Assembly: GCF_003597395.2 (NCBI RefSeq) | Contig: NC_133769.1 | Coordinates: forward strand, 48,965,053-49,029,052 | Direction: 5' to 3' | From: Chelonoidis abingdonii | Taxonomy: Eukaryota; Chordata; Testudines; Testudinidae | Length of the DNA stretch: 64,000 nt | Shown: positions 35,720 through 47,264 of the stretch, in pieces | Layout: each line of letters starts with the position of its first letter | How positions within the stretch are numbered: the first letter of the stretch is position 1 | Position numbers and translations under genes: made by a program | The notes under the pieces: model-generated | Told to the model about the DNA's origin: nothing | What the model saw: the letters and a program-made list of their open reading frames with translations, nothing else | Database searches by the model: none

Positions 35720-37010
35720 CTTGTGGTCACATTGCTGCTATCCTTGTTTCCCCAAAACCTCCTCCCACCTTTCTCCATCTGCATACACACTTATTGTATG
35801 TTGTCATAATGTAAAATCATCTCGGCAGGGACTGCCAGTAGAGTCCCAGTCCTGAGAACTACTCTACAGATAATAGTGTATCTAGCCAAATGTTACACTA
35901 TTTAATGTAAAATTAGTAAATTTACAGTAACTAGAGTAGGAGATGCCAGAAAACCCCACCAGTTTGCATCCTCTCACTAAAATAAATACATGTAACTTAG
36001 ATATTTTCCTTTACATATTAAGTTATTTATTTCTGCTACTTACCCTATCAACACTTGGGTAGTTATGGCTCTGTTATACTTGTGGCACAGCAGAGCTTAT
36101 ACTCTCTCTGTCCCTGAGGGCTGTTTATAAAGCTTGACATCCCTAAATATTTGCTTCTTTGCTTGTCCATCTTTTTGATGGCTTGAACATGGACTGCTTT
36201 ATCATGACATAGTGAAAGAGAGTGAAATATATAAATAGTGCTGAGAGATGGAGTAACTTCAATAATGCTTTAGGCTGCTTGATCTGTTGATCATTTTAAA
36301 CTTCCTGCTTTGAAGAATTCTGCCATGGGCAATGCAATAGTGTGCTCTGTCTTTCCTTTCTCTCCGTATCATATGGTCAGTGCTGCTGCTATGCTAGGGA
36401 TCTGAAGTTAATGGTCATGATGGACTATAAGTACTGGCTAGTGCCAAGAATAGCATATACAAATTTGATGCAAGTTTCCCAGTATGTATGTCAATTAACC
36501 TTTTTCCTGAACTGTGACAACTTTGCTGTACCAGTCTCTTGAGCAAAAATTGACAGTTCTTCTGAATTGTTTGGTAGCTTTGTGGTTTGAACAAATGTCC
36601 ACTAACAGCTGAGACCACCAAACTAATTTTGCTAGTCGCCCAAACCAGATTTTGACCCTGGATTTCCAGAGGTGAAAAGTTAGATCATAAACTCTTTCAC
36701 CACCTAGCCTCCCAGAGACTAATCTAACATAACATGGGGGGAGCTGGAGCTGTCTTTGGGAGACCCAGAACTCAACAGGCCACTCTGAAGTCTTGTAAGG
36801 CAGCAAGATGTATTGAGTTTAAGAAGACCTGTTACCATGGTAATATCATGTGAATTTATATTTTGGCTTTTTTTTAATTGTAGACTCACAATATTTTGGT
36901 TTCACTAGAATCATTATACATATTGTTTCTATAATATTTGAAATGTCAACCTATACTGTAAACCTTCTACAGATAAAAACAAGAAAAGAAATATTCATAA
37001 ATTCTTACTT
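35720..37010. other. Intron, nothing recognised
   Basis: No exon or clear repeat family was recognised. Confidence 0.45.
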
Positions 37011-37080
37011 GTTTTTAAGACCATAAGGGACAATTATGATCACCTCAATCATAACACAGACCACAGCAGCTCAGCTAGTA

Positions 37081-37212
37081 CAGTAACTCCTTAGTTAATG
37101 TTGTAGTTATGTTCCTGAAAAATGCTACTTTAAGTGAAACGATGTTAAGCAAATCCAATTTCCCCATAAGAATTAATGTAGATGGGGGGAGGGTTAGGTT
37201 CCAGGGAAATTG

Positions 37213-37246
<34 letters not shown>

Positions 37247-38048
37247 AAACAAACGCTTTTATTCTGTACACAGTAATGATGATTGTGAGGCTTGGTTGAG
37301 GTGGTGAAGTCAGAGGTTGGGATATTTCCCAGGGAATGCTAAAATGATGAACTAGCACTCGACTGAGCCCTCAAGGGTTAACACATTGTTAATGCAGCCT
37401 CACACTCTACAAGGCGGCACAAATGGAGGGAGAGGAGACAGCATGGCAGACAGAGACACACGCTGTGTGTGTGTGAGAAAGATTGATCACATTGCCCCTT
37501 TAAGTGTGCTGACTCCACTCTAAGTGCATTGCCTTTTTAAGTAGATCAGCAAGTTGAGACAGCAGCTGCAGCCAGCAAGCTCCCTCCATCCTGAGTCCTG
37601 TCATGTTCCCCCTTGCTCTGTGGAGATAAGGTACAAGGGCAGGAGCAGGGAGAGGGGGCATCCTGACATTAGCACTCCTCTTCCCCCTTGCCTGTGCACA
37701 GCAAACAGGTGGCTCCCGGGAGCAGCTCCAAGGCAGAGGGCAGGAGCAGCACATGGTAGTGCGGGGAGGGACACTGAACTGCCCAGCAATTGATAGCCTG
37801 CTGGGTGGCTGCTGCACAGGGAACTTAGGGGAGCGGGGAGCTGATAGGGGGGCTGCCAGTCCACCCTGTTTCCCCTCCAGCTATCTCCAATGGGTTGCTC
37901 TTTCTGCAAGCAGTGGACAGAACAGGTGGCTGCCAAACAAAGTGATAAGGGAGCATTGCACAACTTTAAACAAGCATGTTCTCTAACTGATCAGCAACGT
38001 AACAACAAAACAACATTAACCAGGACGACTTTTAGTGAGGAGTTACTG
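37081..38048. mobile_element. Tc1/mariner (Tigger-like) non-autonomous element with TA duplication
   Basis: It begins CAGTAACTCCTTAGTTAATG and ends GACTTTTAGTGAGGAGTTACTG, an inverted repeat; TA flanks both sides (37079-37080, 38049-38050). TA duplications and a CAGTAA start fit Tigger-like mariners. The 968-bp interior has a CA microsatellite (37213-37240) and GC-rich sequence; its open frames show no transposase motif. Confidence 0.8.
37213..37240. repeat. (CA)n microsatellite
   Basis: About 14 uninterrupted CA units inside the Tigger-like element. Confidence 0.95.
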
Positions 38049-38604
38049 TAATTCCTGCATCAGACTCATGACTTCTTACTGAGCGGAGCATATCTATTTA
38101 GGACCTCAAGTCTTGATTTAAATCCATCAAGTGATGTAGAATGCACCAGATGCCTGTATAAATTGTTCTAATGGTTAATTACCTACATTGTTAAAAATAT
38201 TTGCCTTATTTCTAGTCTGAATTTGTCTAGCTTCAGCTTCCAGCATTTGGATCTCATTATCCTTTTTCCTGCTAGATTAAAGAGCCCTCTATTCTCAGAA
38301 ATATTCTCACTATGTAGCTACTTATAGGTCATGATTAAGTCAGCTATTAATCTTTTTTAGGGTAAACTGGATGCTCACGTCACTAGCTGGGCTACAGTTT
38401 TGATGGGGCTTTGAGCAGTAGAGACACCTTCTGGTGTCTGGGGGTGATGGATGGAGGTGGGTCGGTATCTCGGCTGGTAGCAACTGAAGCAGTGCTCCAT
38501 CTGCTCAGTCTCCTTTTCTTTCATTCCTCCATCCCCTTTTGTTTTCAGCATGTGGGGGCTGTTTTTTTCCTGCTTCTTCCTTGTTTCTACTTCTGAGAAG
38601 TAAT

Positions 38605-39085
38605 TCTTCTGCTCTACTCCACGCTGATTAGGCCTCCACTGGAGTATTGTGTCCAGGGCTGGGTGCCACATTTCAGGATAGATGTGGACAAACTGGAGAA
38701 AGGCCAGAGAAGAGCAACAAAAATAATTAAAGATCTAGAAAACATGACTTACAAGGAAGATTGAAAAAATTGGGTTTGTTTAGTCTGGAAAACAGAAGAC
38801 TGAGAGGAGACATGATAAGTTTTCAATTACATGAAAGGCTGTTACAAGAAGGAGGAAGAAAAATTATCCTCTTTAACCTCTGAGGATAGGACTAGAAGCA
38901 ATGGGCTTAAATTGCAGCAAGGGAGGTTTAGATTGGACGTTAGAAAAAACTTCCCAACTGTCAGGGTGGTTAAGGACTGGAATAAATTGCCTAGGGAGGT
39001 TGTGGAATCTCTAGATAATGCTTAGTCCTGCCATGAGTGCAAGAGACTGGACTAGATGACCTCTCAAGTCTTATGATTCTATGAT
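38605..39085 (+). mobile_element. CR1 LINE 3' end (ATTCTATG-tail type)
   Basis: CGCTGATTAGGCCTCCACTG starts the copy. It reads through the C-terminal ORF (NGLKLQQGRFRLDVRKNFPT, VVKDWNKLPREVV) to a 3' end TTATGATTCTATGATTC. Old, with an in-frame stop near 38764. Confidence 0.88.
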
Positions 39086-39389
39086 TCCTCATGCTCAGGG
39101 CATTTGGATCTGAGCTCTGGCATCTTTCCCACCCATTGCTGGGGCCAGGTGATTGGCTCCTGTTTGAGGGTGGAGTGTGAAGGGGATTGATACAGTTTGC
39201 TGTCTAGGTCGATTAGCCATTCTGGATTTCCTATTTAAGGCTCACCCTTCCCACCCTTAATTTAGTTGCTGGATCTCTGGTGATGCTGTGGGCTAAGCTG
39301 GTCACCAGTTTTGAGGTCTGCAAGTGTTTTATAACATACGGCAATATTTGCAGACTGCAATGCCTTGACAGCATTTTGCTGGACATCTG

Positions 39390-39540
39390 CTGGGAGATCT
39401 TGGGAAAGTCATTTCACATCTATGTGCCTCAGTTGCCAATTCTTTAAAATGGATATAGTGTTACTGACCATCTTTGTAAAGTGCTTTGAGACTTACTGAT
39501 GAAAAATGCTGTATATGACCTAGGTATTATTTAATCTTTC
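39390..39540 (+). mobile_element. MIR-like SINE
   Basis: GATCTTGGGAAAGTCATTTC, CTATGTGCCTCAGTTGCC and TTTGTAAAGTGCTTTGAGA are in the order of the MIR core and 3' region. Confidence 0.65.
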
Positions 39541-41092
39541 TCTAGAAGGCAGGTTAAGAACATAAGAATAGCTATGCTGAGTCAGAACTGTGGTCCATCT
39601 AGCCCAGTATCCTGTTTTCTGACAGTGGCCAATGTCAGATGCTTCAGATGGAATGAAAAGAACAGGGCAATTATCAAATCCATCCCCTACATCCAGCATT
39701 TGGCAGTCAGAGGGTTAGGGACACCCAGAGCATGGGGTTGCATCCCTGACCATCTTGGCTAGTAGCCATTGATGGACCTGTCCTCCATGAACTTATCTAA
39801 TTATTTTTTGAACTTGGTTATGCTTTTGGCCTTCACAAAATACCCTGGCAGTGAGTTTCACGGGTTGACTGTGCATTGTGTGAAGAAATACTTCCTTATG
39901 TTTGTTTTAAAGCTGCTGCCTGTTGATTTGTTGGGTGACCCCTGAATCTTGTGTTATGTGAAGGGGTAGTAACACTTATTTATTCACTTTCTCCATACCA
40001 TTCATGATTTTATAGACTTCTATTATATCCCTCCCTACTTGCCTCTTTTCTCCAAGCTGAGGAGTCCCAGTCTTTTAAATCTCTGCTCCTATGGGAGCTG
40101 TTACGTACCCCTAATCATTTTTGTGCCCTTCTCTGTACTTTTTCCAATTCTAATGTATCATTTTTATATGGGGCAGCTAGAATTGCATACAGTATTCAAG
40201 GCGTGGGTGTACCGTTGATTTATATAGTGGCATTATGGTATTTACTGTCTTTATTATCTATCGCTTTCCTAATGGTTCCTGACATTCCGTTAGCTTTTTT
40301 GACTGCCACTGCACATTGAGCAGATGTTTTCAGAGAACTATCCACAATGACTCCAAGATCTTGTTCTTGAGTGGTGACAGCTAAGTTAGACCCCATTATT
40401 TTGAATGTGTAGTTGAAATTGTTTTCCAACGTGCATTACTTTGCATTTATAAACATTTGAATTTCATCTGCCATTTTGTTATTCAGTCACCCAGTTTTGT
40501 GAGATTACTTTGAAACTCTTTGCACTTAGCTTTGGATTTAATTATCTTGAGTCATTTTGTATCATCTGCAAACTTTACCACCTTACTGTTTACCTCTTTT
40601 TCCAGATTGTTTATGAATATGTTGAACAACACTGGTCCCAATACAGACCTTGTGGGATCCCGCTATTTACATCTCTATTCTGAAAACTGACCATTTATTC
40701 CTACTCTTTGTTTTCTATCTTTGAACCATGATCCATGAGAGGACCTTCCCTCTTATCCCATGACTACCTTGTCAAAGGTTTTCTGAATGTGCAAGTACAC
40801 TATATCCACTGTATCATGCTTGTCCACATGTTTGTTGACCCCCTCAAAGAATTGTAATAGATTGGTGAGGCATGATTTCCCTTTACAAAAGCTGTTTTGA
40901 CTTCCCCAACAGATTGTGTCACCTCTGTGTCTGATAATTTTGTTCTTTTCTATAGTTTCAACCAGTTTGCCTGGTACCGAAGTCAGGCTTCTTGGCCTAT
41001 AATTGCCAGCACTGCCTCTGTAACCTTTTTAAAAAATCAGTGTTACATTAGCTATCCGCCAGTCATCTGGTACAGAGGCTGATTTAAGCGAT

Positions 41093-41418
41093 AGGGAAAG
41101 GGGGTTCCAAAGAGGATGGATCTAGCCTGTTCTCAGTGGTACCTGATGACAGAACAAGGAGTAATGGTCTCAAGTTGCAGTGAGGGAGATTTAAGTTGGA
41201 TATTAGGAAAATCTTTTTCACTCAGAGAATGGTGAAGCACTGGAATGGGTTACCTAGGGAGGTGGTGGAATCTCCTTCCTTAGAGGTTTTTAAGGTCAGG
41301 CTTGACACAGCCCTGGCTGGGATGATTTAGTTGGGAATTGGTCCTGCTTTGAGCACTGGGTTGGACTAGATGACCTCCTCAGGCCCCTTCAAACCCTGAT
41401 ATTCTATGATTCTATGTC
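41093..41418 (+). mobile_element. CR1 3' end nested in an opposite CR1
   Basis: It runs from GGGGGTTCCAAAGAGGATGG to GATATTCTATGATTCTATG. It includes the C-terminal coding tail (GTAATGGTCTCAAGTTGCAG) and is 5' truncated. Confidence 0.85.
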
Positions 41419-41663
41419 AGTTGGTAGTTCTGCAATTTCATACCTGAATTCCTTCAGAACTCTTGGGTGAATATCATCTGGTCCTGGTGACTTATTACTG
41501 TTTAACTAATCGATTTGTTCTAAAACCACTTCTATTGATGCCTGAAACTTGGACAGTTCCTCAGAATTGTCATCTGAAAAGAATGACTCCGATGTGGGAA
41601 TCTCTCTCTCGCATCCTGTGCAATGAAAACCAGTGCAAAAAATTCATTTAGCTTCCCCACTGT

Positions 41664-42134
41664 AGAAGGGATGTGGACAAATTGTAGAGAGTCCAGCAGA
41701 GGGCAATGAAAATGATTAGGGGGATGGGCACATGGCTTATGAGGAAAGGCTGAGGGAACTGGACTTATTTAGTCTACAGAAGAGAAGAGTGTGTGTGCGG
41801 GGGGATTTGATAGCAGCCTTCAACTTCCTGAAGTGGGGTTCCAAAGAGGATGGAGCTAGACTGTTCTCAGTGGTGGCAGATGACAGAACATGGAGCAATG
41901 GTCTCAAGTTGCAGTGGGGGAGGTCTAGGTTGGACATTAAGAAAAACTGTTTCACTGGGAGGAGGATGAAACACTAGAATGGTTTACCTGGGAAGGTGGT
42001 GGAGTCTTGGAGGTTTTAAGGCCCTACTTGACAATCTCTGGCTGGGTTGATTTAGTTGGGGTTGGTCCTGCGTTGAGCAGGGTGTTGGACTAGATGAGAC
42101 CTCCTGAGGTCTCTTCCTACCCTAATCTTTTATG
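41664..42134 (+). mobile_element. CR1 3' end, second copy nested in an opposite CR1
   Basis: It encodes [20 protein letters not shown] and SNGLKLQWGRSRLDIKKNCF and ends in a decayed tail, CCTAATCTTTTATGG. It is longer than the neighbouring insert at 41093-41418. Confidence 0.85.
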
Positions 42135-42508
42135 GTGGTCGCAACGATTATTTGGCAGGGTTCTGATATACTTGTGTCTTTTGCTAGTTGCTCTTCAAAT
42201 TCTTTTTTGGCCTGCCTAATTATACTTCAGGTGGTTGCAGATGTATATTCCCCTCAGGTATGTGAGCGCCTAGCACACAGAAGCTGGAGAACTTTGCCTA
42301 GCAGCATCCGTTGTGATGGCACAAACACCCTTTGGGCCTTGTAGCCTCTCTAATGTCTATTTAAGGGCGCCACCTCCCCGACTCCCCCTCAGCTCCTTCT
42401 CAGTGCCTTCGGTTTGAGTCAGAGCATTCTGTGTGGTATTTATCTCATACTTTTTGTTGTTAACTTGCAGAGATTTCTCTCAGTATTTTGTTATGTTAGT
42501 GATTATAG

Positions 42509-42776
42509 CAGGGGTCGGCAACCTTTCAGAAGTGCTGTGCCGAGTCTTCATTTATTCATTTTAATTTAAGGTTTCACTTGCCAATAATACATTTTAACAT
42601 TTTCAGGAGGTCTCTTTCTGTAAGTCTATAATATATAACAAAACTATTGTTGTATATAAAGTAAATAAGGTTTTTAAAATGTTTAAGAAGCTTCATTTAA
42701 AATTAAATTAAAATGCAGAGCCCCCCGGACTGGTGGCCAGGACCTGGAGAGTGTGAGTGCCACTGAAAATCAGCTG
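42509..42776. mobile_element. hAT MITE, inverted truncated copy of the 3889-4195 element
   Basis: It starts CAGGGGTCGGCAACCTTTCAG and parallels the reverse complement of 3889-4195 up to CACTGAAAATCAGCTG. About 40 bp of the far end is missing, so no target duplication remains. Confidence 0.82.
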
Positions 42777-42896
42777 TCCTGATATTTAGGCCTTTGTCCC
42801 GCAGTACTCCGTTGTTGTTTTGATTTTTCCCCCGGCTGGCGACCCCTCCCACATGTGTCCCGATATTTTCTTCCTCTCATCTAGTCACCCTAAAGA
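42777..42896 (-). mobile_element. TAGGGTGACC-family MITE fragment
   Basis: CTGATATTTAGGCCTTTGTC, TGTCCCGATATTTTCTTCCT and a CATCTAGTCACCCTA end match the family at 8192 and 21959. One terminus is lost at the junction with the preceding hAT copy. Confidence 0.65.
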
Positions 42897-43990
42897 GTAT
42901 TCAAGTGGTTGTACCTGATGGAGCAACCCATGAGACCCACGTTAGTGCTGGGATCAGATTGTCCAGCTGCTCAGAGACCTTCAGTGCCACCACGAGACTC
43001 GAACTCTTTTCTTAGGAGAATAGACCATTCTCTTTCCTCTTCTCCCCCCAGAAAGAGGACTCATAAAACTGACTTCATTTACTCCAAGACATGGGAGATT
43101 ATTCATTCCCTTCAAAAAGGAGTGCTGGTAGGAACTGGAGTTCCTCAAGTACTCAGGTTAGAGCAGGGCTCTCTACCCACTCTCCAGTTCAAAGGCAAAT
43201 CATTCAGGCAGAATGCCATTGACTTTGGTATCTTCTATGGGGTGTCCATTGAATCCAGTACCAACAACGTTGGTCTCTGCACTGAACGTGTCAACACCAC
43301 TGGCTTTTGAAGCATCTACAGATTTACTTTTCTTCTCTTTGCCAGACTTGCCAGTGATATAGAAGCCCTCAGCTATAGTGGTGTCTTCTGAGATCTCTGG
43401 ACCATCTGGGTTGATGGCCTCACAGTACAGGCTGTTGCAGGCACTGCTTAAAAATCAGATTGTGGAAACAAGACCGGCACCAAAGGCTATTTTGTTGGTG
43501 CAAATTCCATCTTTGGCCCTGGAGACAATTTCTGTTTCTACAGGTTGGGTACAGGCCAGAGCAACAAATGCAGTACAGGCCTCTCCTTCGATACCAATGT
43601 CTATTCCAGTACTGAGTGTTAGGGCTGTCTCTGTGACACTGCTGATATTGAAGGCTCCAACTGCTATCTTTTTTGATGTGGCCAGTGTACTGGGCTTCCA
43701 ATGAGTTAAGATGTGATTTCTCTCAGTATGTTGTTATGTTAGTAATTATCATGTCACCTGATGCTAGCACACCAGGTGCCAGCTCATGCTAAGGCCCGTA
43801 GGCCCCAACTGAACACTGACGAATATATAACTGGAAACCAGTCAGGCTCACCTGTGTATTAGTATTGTTAAAATAGGTATTTTATTTATAAAAATATGTT
43901 TAGTATTTATATGTTATGAAATGCTTGTAAGATGCTGCATGTATTAATTTCACTTAACTTCTGTACCCCATGTTATATAGTTACCCTGAG

Positions 43991-44510
43991 GACAGGTCTA
44001 CACTACAAACTTGCAGTGGAGCAGCTGCACTAATGCAACTGCACTGCTATAGCACTTCTAGTGAAGAATCTGGTTTAGATTCTCTAAACTAGGGGTTCTC
44101 AAACTTGGCATCAGGATGGTTATTACGTGAAGGGGTCGCGAGCTGTCAGCCTTCACCCCAAACCCCACTTTGCCTCCAGCATTTATAATGGTGTTAAATA
44201 TATAAAAAAGTATTTTTAATTTATTGGGAGAGGGAGTCACACTCAGATGTTTGCTATGTGAAAGGGGTCAGCAGTAAAAAAAAAAAAAGTTTGAGAACCA
44301 CTGCTCTATACCGACGAGAGAGAGCTCCCTATCGGCTTAATAATTCCACCTCCAGGAGAGGCGTTAGCTGTGTCTGCGGGAGAAGTTCGCCCACCAACAT
44401 AGCTCTTAGGTTGGTATAACTACATCAGTCAGGAGTGTGGATTATTCATATCCCTGACTGATGTGGTTATACTGAAGTAATTCTGCAGTGTAGACCAGGC
44501 TAAATTTTAT
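43991..44510. mobile_element. MITE with CAGGTCTACACTAC ends, nested in the LTR
   Basis: It begins GACAGGTCTACACTACAAAC and ends CTGCAGTGTAGACCAGGC. The interior is partly self-complementary (GGTTGGTATAACTACATCAG against CTGATGTGGTTATACTG). It is itself interrupted at 44090-44303. Confidence 0.72.
44090..44303. mobile_element. hAT MITE (GGTTCTCAAAC ends), innermost insert
   Basis: It starts TAGGGGTTCTCAAACTTGG and ends GTTTGAGAACCACTG. Flanks are CTCTAAAC (44082-44089) and CTCTATAC (44304-44311), 7 of 8 bases alike. This end structure is the MER5/Charlie-type hAT pattern. Confidence 0.85.
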
Positions 44511-46274
44511 ATTGTAAACTTCTGTAACTGTGTAACTCGCCAAACAGGAAAGAAGCTTTAATTAATGTAAAGGCTGGCTTCCTACAGAAGATGCTAGGGC
44601 CTGCATACAAGAAGGCTCATTGAAACCAAATGAGCCATTGTGAAACATCAAAGGACAAAGACTTGGTTGATTGCTCCCCTCACACCCATGAAGGGGAAAT
44701 GTGCACAAGGATTCGTCTCACTGGCTTGAACTCTGGGGGAAGGGAATAAAAATCTCTGATCAGAAGAAACTGGATTTCTCTATACTGCTTCAACTCCGAG
44801 GGGCAACGATTTTTAAGCATTAACAAGGGATTTCTAACTATATGGCCTGGGTCAGCCCCTAAAGGACTTAGAATTTAATATATTATAGCAGCTTCTATTA
44901 CCTTTTGGAACCTAAGGTTGTAACTCATTTGTGTGTGAATGTTTACCTGCTTCGATCTTGTAAATAACTCTCATTTCTTTTTCTTCTTTAATAAATATTT
45001 AGTTAATTTATTATTGGATTGGCTACAAGTATTGTCTTTGATCTAGGATCTAAGGTGCAGTTGACCTGGAGTAAGTAACTGGTTCTTTGGGACATGGAGT
45101 AACCTGAATATTGTGGTTTTTGGTGTAAGGAAACATCTATCACAAAGGCAAGCTTTCCTGAGTGGCAAGATAGATTGGAGTACTCAAGGGGGCTATCTAT
45201 GACTCCGTATTAAGGCTGTTATAGTGCTTGAGGATTCACACTTGATACTTGGTTGGTGAAATCTAAGTATAGAACTCACAACCACTTTGGGGTTTGTGCC
45301 CTGCATCTTCACATTCTTCCCTGAGGTTGGTACTCATGTTCCTGAACCACTCCAGTCAGCTTACTCCGCTCCTCCAGATGTAGTTCCTCTGTTCTTATCA
45401 GATTATTTGGAGAGTTTCTCCTGTTGAAGTCATCTTCCACTTCCTATTCTTCATCTAGACAGCGAGCCCAAAAGCGCTTTAGGTCTTTAGGAGATCACCA
45501 TTGGCACTGGAATTGGTACCGTTCTCATACCAGAGATAGGGTTTTGTGGCCCGGTTCCTACAGGCAGTCAATGTCACATCCCTTTCCTCAGTGGCATTCA
45601 TGGAATCCTTGGGAGGTCTCTTGATCTTCAGGGTCTTGACCCTTGGTTCACTCCAAGGTACAGTCACCAGACTTTCCTGCTGTCTTGCCTCCTTACCCAA
45701 GTAATCTAGAGACCATATGGAGGTTTTCTCTCTGAGCTGGTTCAGTCTAAGCCTTTATTACAGGAGCAAGTAGAATCACAGAAGATTCCATTAGCCTTGA
45801 TTTCCTTTTCCGCTTCATCTTCTTCATCGGACAATTCCACTATATCAGATTCCTCTTCTCCTGTGCCTGTGGTTTTTAAACAATGTCAAGATCTCTATGG
45901 TGAATGGCTACAGCTTTGGGAAGGCAGAGTATGTTTGGGAGAATACCCATTAATAGGTAGATGTACTCCAGTCTTCAGCTCCAGGGACGGCAGCTCTCCC
46001 TATAAATGAAGGACTTTTGGAACCTGCAAAGGCTTTGTGGCATATCCCACCTTCCTTACTACCCATAGGGAAGCCCACTGATTTAAGTTGGAACTGAAAG
46101 ACATAGTGTCTTAAAATTGGATTTAATGGGAAGAAAAAATTATTCAACGTCATCTTTACTAATGTGCATTGCCATTCAGCAGGTTCTACTGTTAAAATAT
46201 GATTTTGTGAATTGTGAATATGACAGAATTTTCAGATAAGCTGCCAGAATCCTCCAAGAGAGATTCAAGCTTTC

Positions 46275-46486
46275 ATTGCAGAGGGCCGATTAGTGGCCAG
46301 GATGTCATTACAATCAGCACTGGATGTATCAGACACCTCCTCTAGGATTATGACCTCACCTGTAACAATGAGAAGAGCTTTGCAGTTACAGAATTCTGGC
46401 ATAGGCCCTGAGGTCCAGCAAAGTATAGAGGACTTACCATTTGATGGTAAATTTTTATTTTCAGAGAAAACTGATGAGACATAATT
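46275..46486 (+). pseudogene. DIRS gag-like fragment
   Basis: In the + frame this reads FIAEGRLVARMSLQSALDVS, DTSSRIMTSPVTMRRALQLQ and SGIGPEVQQSIEDLPFDGKF then LFSEKTDE. It matches the conserved part of the gag-like ORF of vertebrate DIRS elements (VQQ.IEDLPFDG.FLFSEKTD). It stops near 46484. No intact reading frame extends either way. Confidence 0.65.
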
Positions 46487-46869
46487 TTTTTTTTAAAGAC
46501 TCTTGAACTACTTTACATTCACTGGAAGTTTATAGCCCAGTGATAAAGAAGTGTCACCATGGGGGTCAACAACAACAGCAGCAACAATACTGACTCTATT
46601 CCCAGCATTATTTTCGGCAGTTGGCTTATCCAGCTAGACCACAGGACTTGTCCAGGAAGAGACGTTAATCTCAAAGGAAAAGGCCTACTTTCAGCCAGCC
46701 AGTCCATCTGCTTTGGACAAACAGTCAATTTAACTCTCCTAACAAGAACAATATCTCAATGAGCTGGGAGTACACACAGTCAAGTGGAATACATGTCGGC
46801 ATCCATGTCTTGAAGAACTGTGGCAGTACAGGTAAGTAACTGTTTTTGTTTTTCGTTTGGTTTTTTACT

Positions 46870-47245
46870 GTTGTCAAACCATTCTTTTAGCTCTTTCCTG
46901 AGCCTTTTCCAGTCAGAACTGGAAACAATATTCTAGTAATGGTCTTACTAATACTGTATACAGAGTTAATATCACCTTCCTACTGCAACTTGATATTCCT
47001 CTTCTTTTATAGCCAAGGATCAAATTAGCTCTTTTATCTGCCACATCACATTGGGAGCTTAGTTTCAGCTGGGTATCCTCCATGACCCCATGTTCCTCAC
47101 AGAGTCACTGCATTCCAGAATATACTCCCTCATGCTGTAAATTTGATATATCTTCTTTGTTTGTAGATGCATGACCTTGCTTTTGGCTGTATTCAAATAC
47201 ATATGGTTTAAATGAGCCCAGTTTACTAATTGATCCTAATTGCAG
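46870..47245 (-). mobile_element. CR1-like fragment, minus strand
   Basis: The + phrases CTTTATAGCCAAGGATCAAA, CACATCACATTGGGAGCTTA and ATGCATGACCTTGCTTTTGG are the reverse of the region just after the reverse transcriptase in CR1-clade elements. Its ends are approximate. Confidence 0.6.
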
Positions 47246-47264
47246 TGTAGAAATGACCTGTCAG

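Larger units (their letters stand above)
37013..38370 (-). mobile_element. CR1-like LINE 3' part, split by a Tigger-like element
   Basis: The outer parts are 37013-37080 (TTTTAAGACCATAAGGGACA) and 38049-38370 (CTTCAGCTTCCAGCATTTGG, TTAAAGAGCCCTCTATTCTC), the reverse of one CR1-family 3' end. They become contiguous when the inserted element at 37081-38048 is removed. Confidence 0.65.
39555..42240 (-). mobile_element. CR1 LINE, interrupted by two opposite CR1 copies
   Basis: The 3' terminus is at 39555 (AACATAAGAATAGCTATGCT on the + strand). Going right, minus-strand coding traces follow: LGVIVDSSLKTSAQCAVAVK at 40290-40370, then reverse-transcriptase phrases, and RQAKKEFEEQL-like sequence near 42180-42220. 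Two + strand CR1 3' ends (about 41093-41418 and 41664-42134) sit inside it; the minus reading resumes after each. Confidence 0.8.
43752..45360 (+). mobile_element. LTR of an endogenous retroelement inside the DIRS-like element
   Basis: It starts TGTCACCTGATGCTAGCACA. It contains a late AATAAATATTTAG polyadenylation-type signal (about 44990) and a GGGGTTTGTGCCCTGC tail near 45290. The right end is uncertain: CA ends at 45313 or a few tens of bases further. No internal coding region follows, so it is treated as a solo LTR. A MITE (43991-44510) interrupts it. Confidence 0.6.
42236..46845 (+). mobile_element. DIRS-like retroelement derivative with gag trace, heavily interrupted
   Basis: The 5' part (42236-42508) matches the fragment at 12240-12480. 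Gag-like sequence follows (42900-43735, 45365-46830), with the best piece at 46275-46486. The end near 46780-46845 (GAATACATGTCGGCATCC ... GGTAAGTAACTGTTTTT) resembles the terminus at 50300-50378. Reverse transcriptase and recombinase are missing. Inserts: 42509-42896 and 43752-45360. Confidence 0.6.
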
